Notes: generated from the letters alone by a model not told the origin. A stretch of DNA of 64,000 nucleotides from Pseudobacter ginsenosidimutans (GCF_007970185.1 NZ_CP042431.1:1116001-1180000); one strand, 5' to 3'. Counted from the first letter of the stretch, positions 16,913-26,011 are shown. Numbers and translations are program-made.

Positions 16913-17743
16913 TCAATCCCTGCTCGTACAGAAATCTCCGCTATCATTAATTTCCAGGAATTGAGTAGGCGTTCCGCCGGTGTAGAATTTGAAGTCCCTG
17001 ATCAGATGGCTCTGGTCGTGATAACCAAACTGTACGATCAGGTCGAACCAGTCAACCGGCTTGCCTCTTTCGGCCATCAGGTAGGCCACCACCTGTTTGA
17101 ACCGGAGATACCGGAGTAGTTCCTTTGGAGAATACCCTACATATTTTTTGAAACGCATCTGCACAGCGCGTTCCGTGATGGCCGCTTTTTCAGCGATCAC
17201 TTTGGAGGGACTAAGTACGGGATCGAAAAAAGCAGAGGCATTTTCCAACAATGGCTGAACAGCATCCTCCCCTTCTTTTGCAGCTTTCGCGAGATATTCT
17301 TTCAGTAATTCAACACGAAGCTCCGTAGCAGGTAAGGCATTCATTTCTTCCCAGAGCGTATTCAGATTGTCAGCATATTCAGCCACACTGTCTTCATCCG
17401 ACAGATCCACATTATTTGTGCTTAGCTTCATGAAACGAAAAAAACCATCGTTCACGAAAGGAAGGGTTAGCAGGTCTGTTCCGGGTTTCAGCTCATAGTT
17501 GAGCATTTTCCGCATAGGACCGATGATCCCGATCCGCTCCACCTGCTGCTCTGCGATCTCCTCCTCTCCAAAAGAAAATGAGAGGGCTGGACCGAAATTA
17601 AACACCAGCACCATTTCCAGGCTGGGCGAAAGATGGTACACAACTGTATCCGCATCCTCCTTCATCCTGATACCATAGATATGTCTCACTATTTCAGTGA
17701 GCGCGCCCTCAAGCTCATACCTTGTGCCATTGTCTGATCTCAT
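16913..17743 (-). CDS. AraC-family regulator with DUF6597-like N-terminal domain
   Basis: At 276 residues the protein has an N-terminal beta-rich domain (about 15-100, of the DUF6597 type common in AraC proteins) and a C-terminal double helix-turn-helix. The HTH region shows ITERAVQMRFKKYVGYSPKE and FGYHDQSHLIRDFKFYTG, the diagnostic second HTH of the family. It diverges from the epimerase gene at 17829 over a short 85-bp region that holds a perfect 14-bp palindrome. It probably controls that gene or itself. Confidence 0.93.
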   Translation of the reverse strand: MRSDNGTRYELEGALTEIVRHIYGIRMKEDADTVVYHLSPSLEMVLVFNFGPALSFSFGEEEIAEQQVERIGIIGPMRKMLNYELKPGTDLLTLPFVNDGFFRFMKLSTNNVDLSDEDSVAEYADNLNTLWEEMNALPATELRVELLKEYLAKAAKEGEDAVQPLLENASAFFDPVLSPSKVIAEKAAITERAVQMRFKKYVGYSPKELLRYLRFKQVVAYLMAERGKPVDWFDLIVQFGYHDQSHLIRDFKFYTGGTPTQFLEINDSGDFCTSRD

Positions 17744-17765
17744 CGGCTTCGTTTTCGTACAATGA

Positions 17766-17791
17766 GGCGGGATCCCGCCATTCTACATTTG
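17766..17791 (+). promoter_or_regulatory. operator palindrome plus -7 box of the epimerase gene
   Basis: GGCGGGATCCCGCC at 17766-17779 is a perfect 14-bp palindrome. It ends 4 nt before TACATTTG (17784-17791), an exact TAnnTTTG -7 box for the rightward epimerase gene. A binding site between the -33 and -7 regions usually serves a repressor. The region lies between two divergent genes, one of them an AraC regulator. Confidence 0.6.
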
Positions 17792-17828
17792 TGTAACAAA
17801 ACAAAAATAAACAATTAAAAACTTCAAT

Positions 17829-18770
17829 ATGGGATTACACACAATACTCGGAGCCAATGGAACCATCGCCGATGCTCTTGTTCCTGTTCTGCAGGCTAAT
17901 AATGAAAAGATAAGACTGGTATCGCGCAAGCCGAAACCTGTCCCCGGCGCAGAAACCTTTACCGCGGATGTGACCAGCAGGGAACAGGTGTTTGCAGCTG
18001 TGAAAGGCTCGGAGATCGTTTACCTGCTGGTGGGAATACAATACAATATCGATGTGTGGAGAAGGGATTGGCCCGTGATCATCCGCAATGTGATCGATGC
18101 CTGCAAAGCTGCCAATGCAACACTTGTGTTCTTCGACAACGCTTACATGTATGGAAAAGTGGACGGCCCCATCACAGAGGAAACGCCATACAGACCTTCC
18201 AGCAAAAAAGGACAGGTGCGTGCCGGCATTGCAACTACCCTTCAGGAAGAAATGAGATCCGGTGGGCTCAAAGCCATCATCGCAAGAGCTGTGGACTTCT
18301 ACGGCCCGGGGGTTACCGAGAAAAGCGCACCGGGACTACTGGTGTTCACCAATATGCGCAAAGGGAAGAAAGCACAATGGTTCATCAACCCCAACGTGCC
18401 CCGCTCCTACAATTACACACCCGATGCAGGAAAAGCTTTGTACATGCTGGCCAAAACACCTTCCGCCACCGGCCAGGTCTGGCATCTTCCTACTGTTGAT
18501 CCTCCATTGACCGGCAAACAGTTTGTTGCCATGGCAGCGAAATACATGAATGCTTCAGATAAAGTGAAAGTATTACCCAGGTGGATACTGAAGATCGCGG
18601 GGCTCTTCAATCCATTCATAAAAGAGATGTACGAAATGCATTACCAGGATGAATTACCCTTTGTATTCAATTCCTCCAAATTTGAAAAGGCGTTTGATTT
18701 CAAACCCACTTCCTGGGAAGAAGGGATCAGGCAAACGGCAGAATGGTATAAGCAGCAGCCTGTGGGATAG
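17829..18770 (+). CDS. NAD(P)-dependent epimerase/dehydratase family protein
   Basis: The 313-residue product has a Rossmann fold with the nucleotide-binding stretch LGANGTIADALVPVL at residues 7-21, then VTSREQVFAAVKGSEIVYLL and FFDNAYMYGKVDGP, whose Tyr corresponds to the YxxxK catalytic region of extended short-chain dehydrogenases. A following lysine is not clearly placed, so activity as a true epimerase is unproven. These enzymes are often reductases or NmrA-like sensors. The gene diverges from the AraC regulator and is probably under its control. Confidence 0.85.
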   Translation: MGLHTILGANGTIADALVPVLQANNEKIRLVSRKPKPVPGAETFTADVTSREQVFAAVKGSEIVYLLVGIQYNIDVWRRDWPVIIRNVIDACKAANATLVFFDNAYMYGKVDGPITEETPYRPSSKKGQVRAGIATTLQEEMRSGGLKAIIARAVDFYGPGVTEKSAPGLLVFTNMRKGKKAQWFINPNVPRSYNYTPDAGKALYMLAKTPSATGQVWHLPTVDPPLTGKQFVAMAAKYMNASDKVKVLPRWILKIAGLFNPFIKEMYEMHYQDELPFVFNSSKFEKAFDFKPTSWEEGIRQTAEWYKQQPVG

Positions 18771-18851
18771 ATCAAACCCTCAGCCAATACACAACTACGC
18801 AACAATAGCAAAAAACTTTTGTCTATTACTCTGTAACAAATGATCAAGGTG

Positions 18852-18876
18852 GACCGTCCCTCTGTTATCCGTCCCT
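18852..18876 (+). promoter_or_regulatory. CCGTCCCT direct repeat upstream of the FtsX permease gene
   Basis: GACCGTCCCT at 18852-18861 and CCGTCCCT at 18869-18876 form a direct repeat 17 bp apart, 46-70 bp before the ATG. The 10-mer GACCGTCCCT also occurs, inverted, upstream of the second FtsX permease gene (56449-56458). The regulator is unknown. Confidence 0.3.
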
Positions 18877-18921
18877 GCACGGAGGGTATCTCAATTTACA
18901 TAACTGCTAACCAACCATCAC

Positions 18922-21315
18922 ATGTTCAGAAACTACTTCAAAACTGCCTGGAGGAACCTGAGCAGAAATAAAACTGCTACCCTGATCAATATCACGGGAC
19001 TGATGATCGGCATGACCTGCTGCCTCCTGATCGGACTGTATGCCTGGCATGAGATGAGCTACGATAATTTCCATGAAAAAAAGGATCGTATTGCCCGTGT
19101 GATCATGGCCTATCAATTCTCGGGAGAAAAAGGAAATAAAGGAGATTTCACCAGCACCAAAGTATTGCCCACTTTCCAGCGGAATTTTCCGGAAGTGGAA
19201 AGCGGAGCACGTATGATGCTGAATAATGGCATCATCACAGTGGGCGACAAACAATTTGAAGAATCGAAGATCCTCTTTGCAGACTCTTCCATGTTGAAGG
19301 TATTCTCTTTCAGATTACTTAAGGGCAATCCGGAACACGCACTTTCAGGTTTGTTCAAGATGGTTTTGTCTGCCTCTACAGCAAAAAAATATTTTGGTGA
19401 TCAGAATCCGGTTGGACAGATCGTGAAATTCGGCGCCAGAGCCCAACCATTCGAGATCACGGGCATAGTGGAAGACTGCCCTTCCAACTCGCAGATCAAA
19501 TATGATATGATCGCCTCCTTCTCATCCAAACAACAGAACCAGGAACAAACATACTTCAATGCCAATTATACAACATATCTGTTGTTCAAAGACCCTTCGG
19601 GTATTGCCAGCCTGCAGGAAAAGCTCCCGGCCTTCATGAAGGAAGAGACGAAAAACATGAGCAATACCACCATCAATTTCTTTCTGGAGCCATTTAAAGA
19701 TATCCACCTGTATTCCGAATACGATGCAATGGAACCCAATACCAGTATCAACTACATCTATATTATCGGTTCTGTGGCGCTGCTCATCCTTGCCATCGCC
19801 TGCTTCACCTATATCAACCTGAGTACAGCCCGCTCCATGGAAAGAGCCAAAGAAGTAGGAATCCGAAAAGTAGTAGGTGCAGAAAAATCACAGATCTTCC
19901 GGCAGTTCCTCAGTGAATCGGTGATCCTCTCGAGCATCGCACTGATATTGAGTTTCGGTCTCGCCATATTACTGCTCCCTGTTTTCAATCATTTATCAGA
20001 CAGGCAGCTGGAACCCCGATTGCTCTTTTCTCCTTTCGTGATCGGTATGTGTTTCTTTGCTATTATTTGTATCGGAGTACTGGCAGGCAGTTACCCTGCC
20101 ATCGTGCTCTCGGCTTTTCAACCTGTACGCGTCCTGAAAGGAGCGTTCAAATCCACTTCATCCGGCGCATTGCTTCGTAAATCGCTGATCGTTTTTCAAT
20201 TCAGCATTTCTGCTTTCCTGATCATCGCCACCTTCATCATTCAAAAACAATTGCATTTCATACAAAACAAGAAACTGGGCTACGAACGCGAACATGTACT
20301 GGTGTTGCCTTACGATGATAATGTAAGAAAGAATCTAAGCACCATCAGAACTGAATTTAAAAGTCATCCCGACATTCTGAATGTATCCCGTACCAGCAAT
20401 GCCCCTACCCAGATAAACAGCGGCTACAATATGCGAAGCGCCAGCATGCCGGAAACAGAACAGATCTCCGTAAATGCTGTTATCATCGATGAAGAATATA
20501 TCAAAACAACAGGAATACAGATCATTGCAGGAGAGGACCTCAACCAGCAGGATATGCTGGATGTTGCTTCCATGGAACCAGATGCAAAAAGATATTATCA
20601 TTTCATCCTGAACGAATCTGCCGCTGCCACCATGGGCTGGACGCCACAGGAAGCTATCGGTAAATTATTCTGGCTAGATGAAAGCCGTCCCGGCATTGTG
20701 AAAGCAGTTGTGAAGGATTTCAATTTCCAGAGCATGCACACCCCCATCAAACCACTGGTGCTGTTTCCTGAGCCCTGGGCGCGTCAACTGCTGGTGAAAG
20801 TTTCCGGCAAGAATATCGAGCAGGCGCTGGAACATATGGAAGCGAAATGGAAACAACTGGTGCCAACGCGCCCATTCAATTATCATTTCCTGGATGAAGA
20901 TTTCGATAAACTGTACAGGAGTGAGATCAGACTGGGCAAGGTGATCAATGTTTTTGCAGGGATTGCTATCAGCCTGGCCTGTCTCGGGTTATTTGGCCTT
21001 TCATCCTATACCACGCAACAAAGGATCAAAGAGATCGGAGTAAGAAGAGTGATCGGCGCTTCCGTTTTCAATATTGTATTCCTGCTGTCGAAAGACTTTG
21101 TAAAGTTTGTGATCATATCCTTTGCCATCGCCACACCGATGGCATGGTGGATCATGAGCAACTGGTTGCAGGATTATGCTTACGCCATCAAAATGCCTGT
21201 CTGGGTATTTGCACTGGCCGCGGTACTGATCATCATCATCACATTGATCACTATCAGTTTCCAATCCATCCGGGCAGCGCTGATGAACCCGGTCAAAAGT
21301 TTGAGATCAGAATAA
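18922..21315 (+). CDS. FtsX-type ABC transporter permease (MacB-like)
   Basis: The 797-residue protein begins MFRNYFKTAWRNLSRNKT, the signature of large Bacteroidota FtsX permeases. It has a first helix with MGMTCCLLIG-like character, a periplasmic MacB_PCD domain (about 50-270), an FtsX core of three helices (about 285-415) with YINLSTARSMERAKEVGIRK, a second periplasmic domain and a second FtsX core (about 670-795) with QQRIKEIGVRRVIGA. No ATPase gene is adjacent; in this group the ATPase is often encoded elsewhere. Members act in lipoprotein or peptide extraction or stress signalling. The gene is followed by a terminator. Confidence 0.92.
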   Translation: MFRNYFKTAWRNLSRNKTATLINITGLMIGMTCCLLIGLYAWHEMSYDNFHEKKDRIARVIMAYQFSGEKGNKGDFTSTKVLPTFQRNFPEVESGARMMLNNGIITVGDKQFEESKILFADSSMLKVFSFRLLKGNPEHALSGLFKMVLSASTAKKYFGDQNPVGQIVKFGARAQPFEITGIVEDCPSNSQIKYDMIASFSSKQQNQEQTYFNANYTTYLLFKDPSGIASLQEKLPAFMKEETKNMSNTTINFFLEPFKDIHLYSEYDAMEPNTSINYIYIIGSVALLILAIACFTYINLSTARSMERAKEVGIRKVVGAEKSQIFRQFLSESVILSSIALILSFGLAILLLPVFNHLSDRQLEPRLLFSPFVIGMCFFAIICIGVLAGSYPAIVLSAFQPVRVLKGAFKSTSSGALLRKSLIVFQFSISAFLIIATFIIQKQLHFIQNKKLGYEREHVLVLPYDDNVRKNLSTIRTEFKSHPDILNVSRTSNAPTQINSGYNMRSASMPETEQISVNAVIIDEEYIKTTGIQIIAGEDLNQQDMLDVASMEPDAKRYYHFILNESAAATMGWTPQEAIGKLFWLDESRPGIVKAVVKDFNFQSMHTPIKPLVLFPEPWARQLLVKVSGKNIEQALEHMEAKWKQLVPTRPFNYHFLDEDFDKLYRSEIRLGKVINVFAGIAISLACLGLFGLSSYTTQQRIKEIGVRRVIGASVFNIVFLLSKDFVKFVIISFAIATPMAWWIMSNWLQDYAYAIKMPVWVFALAAVLIIIITLITISFQSIRAALMNPVKSLRSE

Positions 21316-21323
21316 TCGATACC

Positions 21324-21351
21324 ATGCCCGGTAACTCCCGGGCATTTTTTT
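21324..21351 (+). terminator. intrinsic terminator after the FtsX permease gene
   Basis: An 8-bp stem (ATGCCCGG / CCGGGCAT) with a 6-nt loop is followed by seven T residues, 9 nt after the stop codon. Confidence 0.85.
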
Positions 21352-21366
21352 CAGTAATTTTAGTGC

Positions 21367-22152
21367 ATGCCGTCCGGTATGACCATCTCCAGATTTTCAC
21401 CCAGTATTTCCCTGATGCCATTCATCAGGGAGTATATGGTCATTGAAGCAGAGCAGGAGCTGATCAACAGCCTTGTTCCGGATACATTTATGGCGATGGC
21501 CATCCGCATCAAAGGCACAACAGGTGTTCTCTCCGGCAATGACCTTACACAAATTCCATCAGGTATCATCAGCGGGCTTTCCGATACTACCAGAACAGTT
21601 AGCTATGCCGCCAACAGCGCCAATCTGATCATTGCATTCAAAGACGGAGGCATGGCAGCTTTCAGCCCGGTTCCCGCGCATGAGCTCTTTGCGAAAAGCA
21701 TTTCAGCCGGCAACATCTTCCCCCCTGCAGAACTTCAAATACTCAGTGAAAAAATACAGGATGCTATCACACATGAAGCGCGCATCCAACTGCTCGATCA
21801 ATTTCTTCTGAATAAATTGAAAGCTACTCCCTCCGATCCAATGATCAACAGGGCAGTGGAGCTTATTCGCAAGCACAAAGGCATTATCCGGGTAAAAGAT
21901 CTCGCCACTGCATTGCATATCAGCCAGGACCCCTTTGAAAAAAAGTTCAGGGCCAGGATCGGTTCCTCTCCTAAGAAATTCGCTTCCATCACGCGCATAC
22001 GTAACCTCATCAACAACTACGCTTCTTACACTTCACTTACAGATGCCAGTTATGATGCCGGTTTCTATGATCAATCACATTTCATCAAAGAGTTCCGGCA
22101 ATTCACCGGAAAATCCCCTTCAGCTTTTTTCAGCGCCCCTCCTGCCTGGTAA
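21367..22152 (+). CDS. AraC-family regulator
   Basis: At 261 residues the protein has an N-terminal domain of DUF6597 type (about 5-115) and a C-terminal double HTH. The latter shows IRVKDLATALHISQDPFEKK and FYDQSHFIKEFRQFTGKSPS, both typical. Start 21367 is taken because the upstream terminator ends 15 nt earlier; an internal ATG at 21379 is possible. A perfect palindrome spans its stop codon and lies just upstream of the gene that follows, so local control is plausible. Confidence 0.92.
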   Translation: MPSGMTISRFSPSISLMPFIREYMVIEAEQELINSLVPDTFMAMAIRIKGTTGVLSGNDLTQIPSGIISGLSDTTRTVSYAANSANLIIAFKDGGMAAFSPVPAHELFAKSISAGNIFPPAELQILSEKIQDAITHEARIQLLDQFLLNKLKATPSDPMINRAVELIRKHKGIIRVKDLATALHISQDPFEKKFRARIGSSPKKFASITRIRNLINNYASYTSLTDASYDAGFYDQSHFIKEFRQFTGKSPSAFFSAPPAW

Positions 22153-22167
22153 AAAATGATTTTTTAC
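22149..22167. promoter_or_regulatory. 19-bp perfect palindrome over the AraC stop codon
   Basis: GTAAAAAATGATTTTTTAC is a perfect inverted repeat around a central G. It lies 23 nt upstream of the -7 box of the next gene, where an activator or repressor could bind. It could alternatively act as a weak terminator, but the stem is AT-only apart from its ends. Confidence 0.5.
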
Positions 22168-22169
22168 AA

Positions 22170-22198
22170 TTTCTGCCCCCTGCGGGATCCTAGCTTTG
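22170..22198 (+). promoter_or_regulatory. promoter of the SnoaL/monooxygenase-like gene
   Basis: TAGCTTTG at 22191-22198 is an exact TAnnTTTG -7 box; TTTC at 22170-22173 is a weak -33 element at 17 nt. The predicted start, near 22205, leaves a leader of only about 9 nt before ATG 22214. Confidence 0.5.
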
Positions 22199-22213
22199 TA
22201 ATAAATCAGAAGC

Positions 22214-23059
22214 ATGAAACCTGGACAATACTTTTTAGCGGTGCTGATCATCGCCATCGCCCTTTCTATTCCTGCAAATATGCAGGCACAACAGAGAAAA
22301 TCAATCAAACTAAAGGAAGCAGATATGAATAATGAACTAACAAAAAATAAAACGATCGTCCGGCAATTATTCGAAACAGCATTGAACCCGAGAAAATTTG
22401 AACTTGTTCAACAATTCATTCATCCCGAATACATCAGCGCAACAGGACAGAAAGGAGTGGACGCCTTTACCAGCCAGGTGACCGATCTCCTCAAAGCCAA
22501 TCCAGACCTGCAATGGACCATCCATGAACTGATTGCGGAAGAAAATAAAGTATGGGCACGCTGGACCACCACCATCAATCAGTCAACCGAAAATCCCATC
22601 ACTACAACTGGTATCGGCACCTATCTTATCGAAAATGGAAAGATCATCCGCTCCTTCGCATTGGTAGACAGGCTAAGCTTTTTTCAGCAAAAGAAACTCC
22701 TGCCGGAAAACCTCAGCATCTTACAAGCGAAAGCAAGTCCTGAAAAAGTTATCTTTATAGACAGGTTTGTAGTGCCCGCCAACGCATTGAATGAATTCAG
22801 GGAACGGGTGAAAACAAACAGAAATCTTATAAGAACAATCCCGGGATTCATTGAAGATGTTGCTTTTGAAAGTAAAGACTCAAATGACAACACCATTTAT
22901 GTTACTGTAGCAGAATGGGCATCAAAAGAGTCGCTTCTAAAAGCAAAAGAAGCTGTGCAGGCAGCCTACAAAAAGGAAGGCTTTGATATCGCAGCGATGC
23001 TACACAGACTTAATATAACACTCGACCGGCAGGAATTCAAACCAGCCGCCGATCACTAA
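22214..23059 (+). CDS. exported two-domain protein: SnoaL/NTF2-like plus ABM-like domain
   Basis: The 281-residue protein has a signal peptide (about 1-25, ending in ANMQAQ) followed by a SnoaL-type NTF2-like fold (about 38-170; RQLFETALNPRKFELVQQFI, NPDLQWTIHELIAEENKV). It ends with an ABM-like dimeric barrel (about 180-275; IDRFVVPANALNEFRERV, IPGFIEDVAFES). SnoaL proteins are usually single-domain cytoplasmic enzymes or binding proteins; fusion to an ABM domain behind a signal peptide is unusual. An internal ATG at 22325 starts the SnoaL domain proper (MNNELTKNKTIV) and could give a cytoplasmic form. Function unknown. Confidence 0.75.
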   Translation: MKPGQYFLAVLIIAIALSIPANMQAQQRKSIKLKEADMNNELTKNKTIVRQLFETALNPRKFELVQQFIHPEYISATGQKGVDAFTSQVTDLLKANPDLQWTIHELIAEENKVWARWTTTINQSTENPITTTGIGTYLIENGKIIRSFALVDRLSFFQQKKLLPENLSILQAKASPEKVIFIDRFVVPANALNEFRERVKTNRNLIRTIPGFIEDVAFESKDSNDNTIYVTVAEWASKESLLKAKEAVQAAYKKEGFDIAAMLHRLNITLDRQEFKPAADH

Positions 23060-23074
23060 AAATCAATTACCGGT

Positions 23075-25147
23075 ATGCATTGCAAACTCAAACGAATCTC
23101 ATCTCTTTTCATAACTTTTCAGATCCGCCTCAGTTTGTATTGCACATGTTTTCTTTTTTTACATTTTTCCGCTTTTGCACAACGTGTTTTAAGCTTTGAC
23201 GATGCATACCAGGGAGATGGGTCCGCACTTAACGCTCCATTACCGCGCTTTGAAAAATGGCTGAGGCCGGATCTGTTGCTGATGAGGAAAGACGGAAAAC
23301 TTGTTGCAATAGATCCTGTAAAGAAAACTATCAATCCCTACCCCAACTACAACCAGAGCATAAATGCACCCAAACAGAATATTCCGGCAAACAGTCAGCT
23401 GTATACCGAAAGCCCTGACCCGAAGTACGCAGCCTTCGTGCAAAACAACAATATCATCTTACACAACAGGGAACAAAATAATTTTACTCCCATCACTTCA
23501 GATGGAAACGATTCTCTCCTGAATGGCAAAGCAACCTTTGTTTATGAGGAAGAAATTACCGGCGCTAATACCATGCGATGGAGCCATAACGGACGCTTCC
23601 TCGCCTTCATGCAATTTGATGAAAGCAATGTTCCCGTATTCTCCCTGTACATTCCTGAAGGACAGCACGGTCATCTCGAAAAACAAAGATTCCCCAAAGC
23701 AGGCGACCCAAATCCCAAAGTAAAGATCGGCATCGTGGATGCCTTCTCAAAGAAGTTGATCTGGGCCGACTTTGATTCTGATGCGGATCAATATTTTGGC
23801 CGCCTTTATTTTACTCCGGATAATAAGCTCCTCGTCCACTGGTTGAACAGGGAACAAAATATTCTCCTTGTTTACGAAGTGGAACCGGAAAACGGAAAAA
23901 AGAAATTATTGTACGAAGAACGGCAGCCAACCTGGTTAGACATCAATAACGCAGCCGGCTTCGATTACATCAATAAAGGCAGGAACATCATCATTACCTC
24001 TGATAAAACTGGCTATCGCCATTACTATTTCCACAAACAGGATGGAACCTTTATCAATGCTATTACATCTGGGAACTATGATGTAACCTATTTTCTTTCT
24101 GTAGATGAATCCAAGCAGGTTTTTTATTTCGCTGCAAGAAAGGAAAACTCCGCACGCTTCGATATCTATTCCGTTCGTCTCAACGGAACTGGCCTGCGCC
24201 GCATCAGCAAAGGCGATTTTCATTACACCAATATTTTCTTCAGCCCGGATCACAAATATTTTGTAGCCAATTACAGTAATACCAATACCATCACCCGGTC
24301 TGCAGTTTTCGACATCAATGGCAACAAACTCCTCGATATCGGTAATGAAAAAGGAAAGGAATTCGATCAATATGCGCTGCCGAAAAAATCATTCATCCGC
24401 ATTAAAAGCACCGATGGACTTTTCGACCTGCCGGTGACCATCACATATCCGCAACCCTTCGATAGCACCAAACAATATCCCGTACTCATGACAGTCTACG
24501 GCGGTCCTGAAGCAGGGAAAGTGTACGACAAATGGGAAACTTCGCTTCCGGAGATCTACTGGGCTCAGCAGGGCGTAATCCAGGTGATTGCCGATAACCG
24601 CGCCAGTGGCCACTTTGGAAAGAAAGGAATCGACCTCAGCCATCGACAGATGGGCATTAACGAGATCGAAGATTTTATGGCAGTCGGCAAATGGCTGAAA
24701 CAACAACCCTGGGTACATCCCAACAAACTTTGTATCACCGGATTCAGCTACGGCGGTTACATGACCTGTATGGCGCTCACCTATGGGGCTGATGTATTCG
24801 ACTATGGTGTGGCTTACTATGGCACTTCGGACTGGCGACTCTACGATACTCAATACACGGAAAGATATATGGATAGCCCATCCGAAAATCCTGAAGGTTA
24901 CAAAAAGACTGCCGTTAAAACCTGGCTTCACAAATACAAAGGCATGTTGCGCATCATCCATGGCAATAGCGATAACAACGTGCATCCACAGCATAGTCTG
25001 GAAATTGTAGACAGTTTACAGGAACTGGGAAAGCATTTTGAATTCATCCTGTATCCCGGTGTACGACATGGGTTCAGAGGAAATAAATGGTTACACAGCA
25101 AACAGGAACTGGCCATCTTCATCAACAAATATCTTTTGACACCTTAA
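23075..25147 (+). CDS. secreted S9 family serine peptidase, dipeptidyl-peptidase IV-like
   Basis: The 690-residue protein has a signal peptide (ending in LHFSAFAQ near residue 36), an N-terminal eight-bladed beta-propeller (DPPIV_N, about 60-430) and a C-terminal alpha/beta-hydrolase domain. The catalytic serine, Ser558, is in GFSYGGYMT; the aspartate is in HGNSDNNVHPQHS and the histidine in GVRHGFRG. It lies 15 nt after the SnoaL-like gene and may be co-transcribed. The family removes dipeptides, often X-Pro, from peptides in the periplasm or outside the cell. Confidence 0.94.
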   Translation: MHCKLKRISSLFITFQIRLSLYCTCFLFLHFSAFAQRVLSFDDAYQGDGSALNAPLPRFEKWLRPDLLLMRKDGKLVAIDPVKKTINPYPNYNQSINAPKQNIPANSQLYTESPDPKYAAFVQNNNIILHNREQNNFTPITSDGNDSLLNGKATFVYEEEITGANTMRWSHNGRFLAFMQFDESNVPVFSLYIPEGQHGHLEKQRFPKAGDPNPKVKIGIVDAFSKKLIWADFDSDADQYFGRLYFTPDNKLLVHWLNREQNILLVYEVEPENGKKKLLYEERQPTWLDINNAAGFDYINKGRNIIITSDKTGYRHYYFHKQDGTFINAITSGNYDVTYFLSVDESKQVFYFAARKENSARFDIYSVRLNGTGLRRISKGDFHYTNIFFSPDHKYFVANYSNTNTITRSAVFDINGNKLLDIGNEKGKEFDQYALPKKSFIRIKSTDGLFDLPVTITYPQPFDSTKQYPVLMTVYGGPEAGKVYDKWETSLPEIYWAQQGVIQVIADNRASGHFGKKGIDLSHRQMGINEIEDFMAVGKWLKQQPWVHPNKLCITGFSYGGYMTCMALTYGADVFDYGVAYYGTSDWRLYDTQYTERYMDSPSENPEGYKKTAVKTWLHKYKGMLRIIHGNSDNNVHPQHSLEIVDSLQELGKHFEFILYPGVRHGFRGNKWLHSKQELAIFINKYLLTP

Positions 25148-25177
25148 CAAACAGCAGAAGATTATTGAGTAACTTCA

Positions 25178-25195
25178 ATGCTATATCCTTAGCAT
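25178..25195. repeat. inverted repeat directly before the VOC-GNAT start codon
   Basis: ATGCTA and TAGCAT form a 6-bp inverted repeat with a 6-nt loop (TATCCT); the right arm touches ATG 25196. In RNA it could mask the ribosome site. No T-run follows, so it is not a terminator. Confidence 0.35.
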
Positions 25196-25990
25196 ATGAA
25201 TTTTCACACTACCGTTCCGATATTATATTCAAACGATGTATTGAAAAGCCTGGAATACTACACAGAAGTATTGGGCTTCGATTGTAAATGGGACTGGGGC
25301 TCGCCGCCCACATTCGGAGGCGTAAGTAAAGACGGTGTACAGATCTTCTTCTGCGAAAAAGAACAGGGCAATCCCGGTACCTGGCTCAGCATTATGCTGG
25401 ATGATGTGGACGAATATTACGAAAAAATAAAAGCGAAAGGCGCCATCATTTTAACACCACCCGAATCCATGACCTGGGGCATCCGCGAAATGCTGGTGCA
25501 GGACCATGATGGCCATTGTATCCGATTCGGACATAATATCTCCCACAGACCAGGCAATTCCTGTACTTTACCGGATACCGTTCGCATCGTGGAGAGAAAG
25601 CCAACTGTTGAAGAATACAAAGAGCTCGTTGCGGCTGTCGGCTGGACGGAGACCCAGCAAAACGCAGACCCGGAGCTGATCCTGTCGGCGCCCATCTTTG
25701 CTGTGGTGGCGGAAGAACTGGCTTCAGGAAAAGCCATCGGCTGTGCATTGCTGCTTGGAGACAATACCAGTTTCTATTATGTGAAAGATGTGATGGTGCA
25801 GCCTTCCTGGCAAAGCAAACATATCGGAACAGAAATGATGAATACCATCTCGAGATGGCTGAATCAAAACGCTCCTGCCAATGCTTTGGTAGGATTGTAT
25901 ACCGGGGGTTATCTCGCACCCTTTTATAACCAGTTTGGATTTAAGCATGCATATGGTATGAGTTTCCGCGTACAGAACCAGTTACCTTAA
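25196..25990 (+). CDS. VOC-family domain fused to GNAT acetyltransferase domain
   Basis: The 264-residue protein has an N-terminal VOC/glyoxalase fold (about 1-120), with HTTVPILYSNDVLKSLEYYTEVLGF and an end of GHCIRFGHNI resembling bleomycin-resistance-type proteins. A C-terminal GNAT fold follows (about 125-262), with YYVKDVMVQPSWQSKHIGTEMM as the acetyl-CoA-binding region, although the classic RxxGxG/A is degenerate (QSKHIG). Fusions of these two domains may act on a common antibiotic or small-molecule substrate, but none can be named. It is not in an evident operon with the peptidase. Confidence 0.8.
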   Translation: MNFHTTVPILYSNDVLKSLEYYTEVLGFDCKWDWGSPPTFGGVSKDGVQIFFCEKEQGNPGTWLSIMLDDVDEYYEKIKAKGAIILTPPESMTWGIREMLVQDHDGHCIRFGHNISHRPGNSCTLPDTVRIVERKPTVEEYKELVAAVGWTETQQNADPELILSAPIFAVVAEELASGKAIGCALLLGDNTSFYYVKDVMVQPSWQSKHIGTEMMNTISRWLNQNAPANALVGLYTGGYLAPFYNQFGFKHAYGMSFRVQNQLP

Positions 25991-26011
25991 TTCCTGTATT
26001 AAAGTGATCCC

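Noticed and set aside
24389-24994. 201-residue open frame opposite the S9 peptidase
   Set aside because: It is antisense to the catalytic domain of the peptidase and has no family features.
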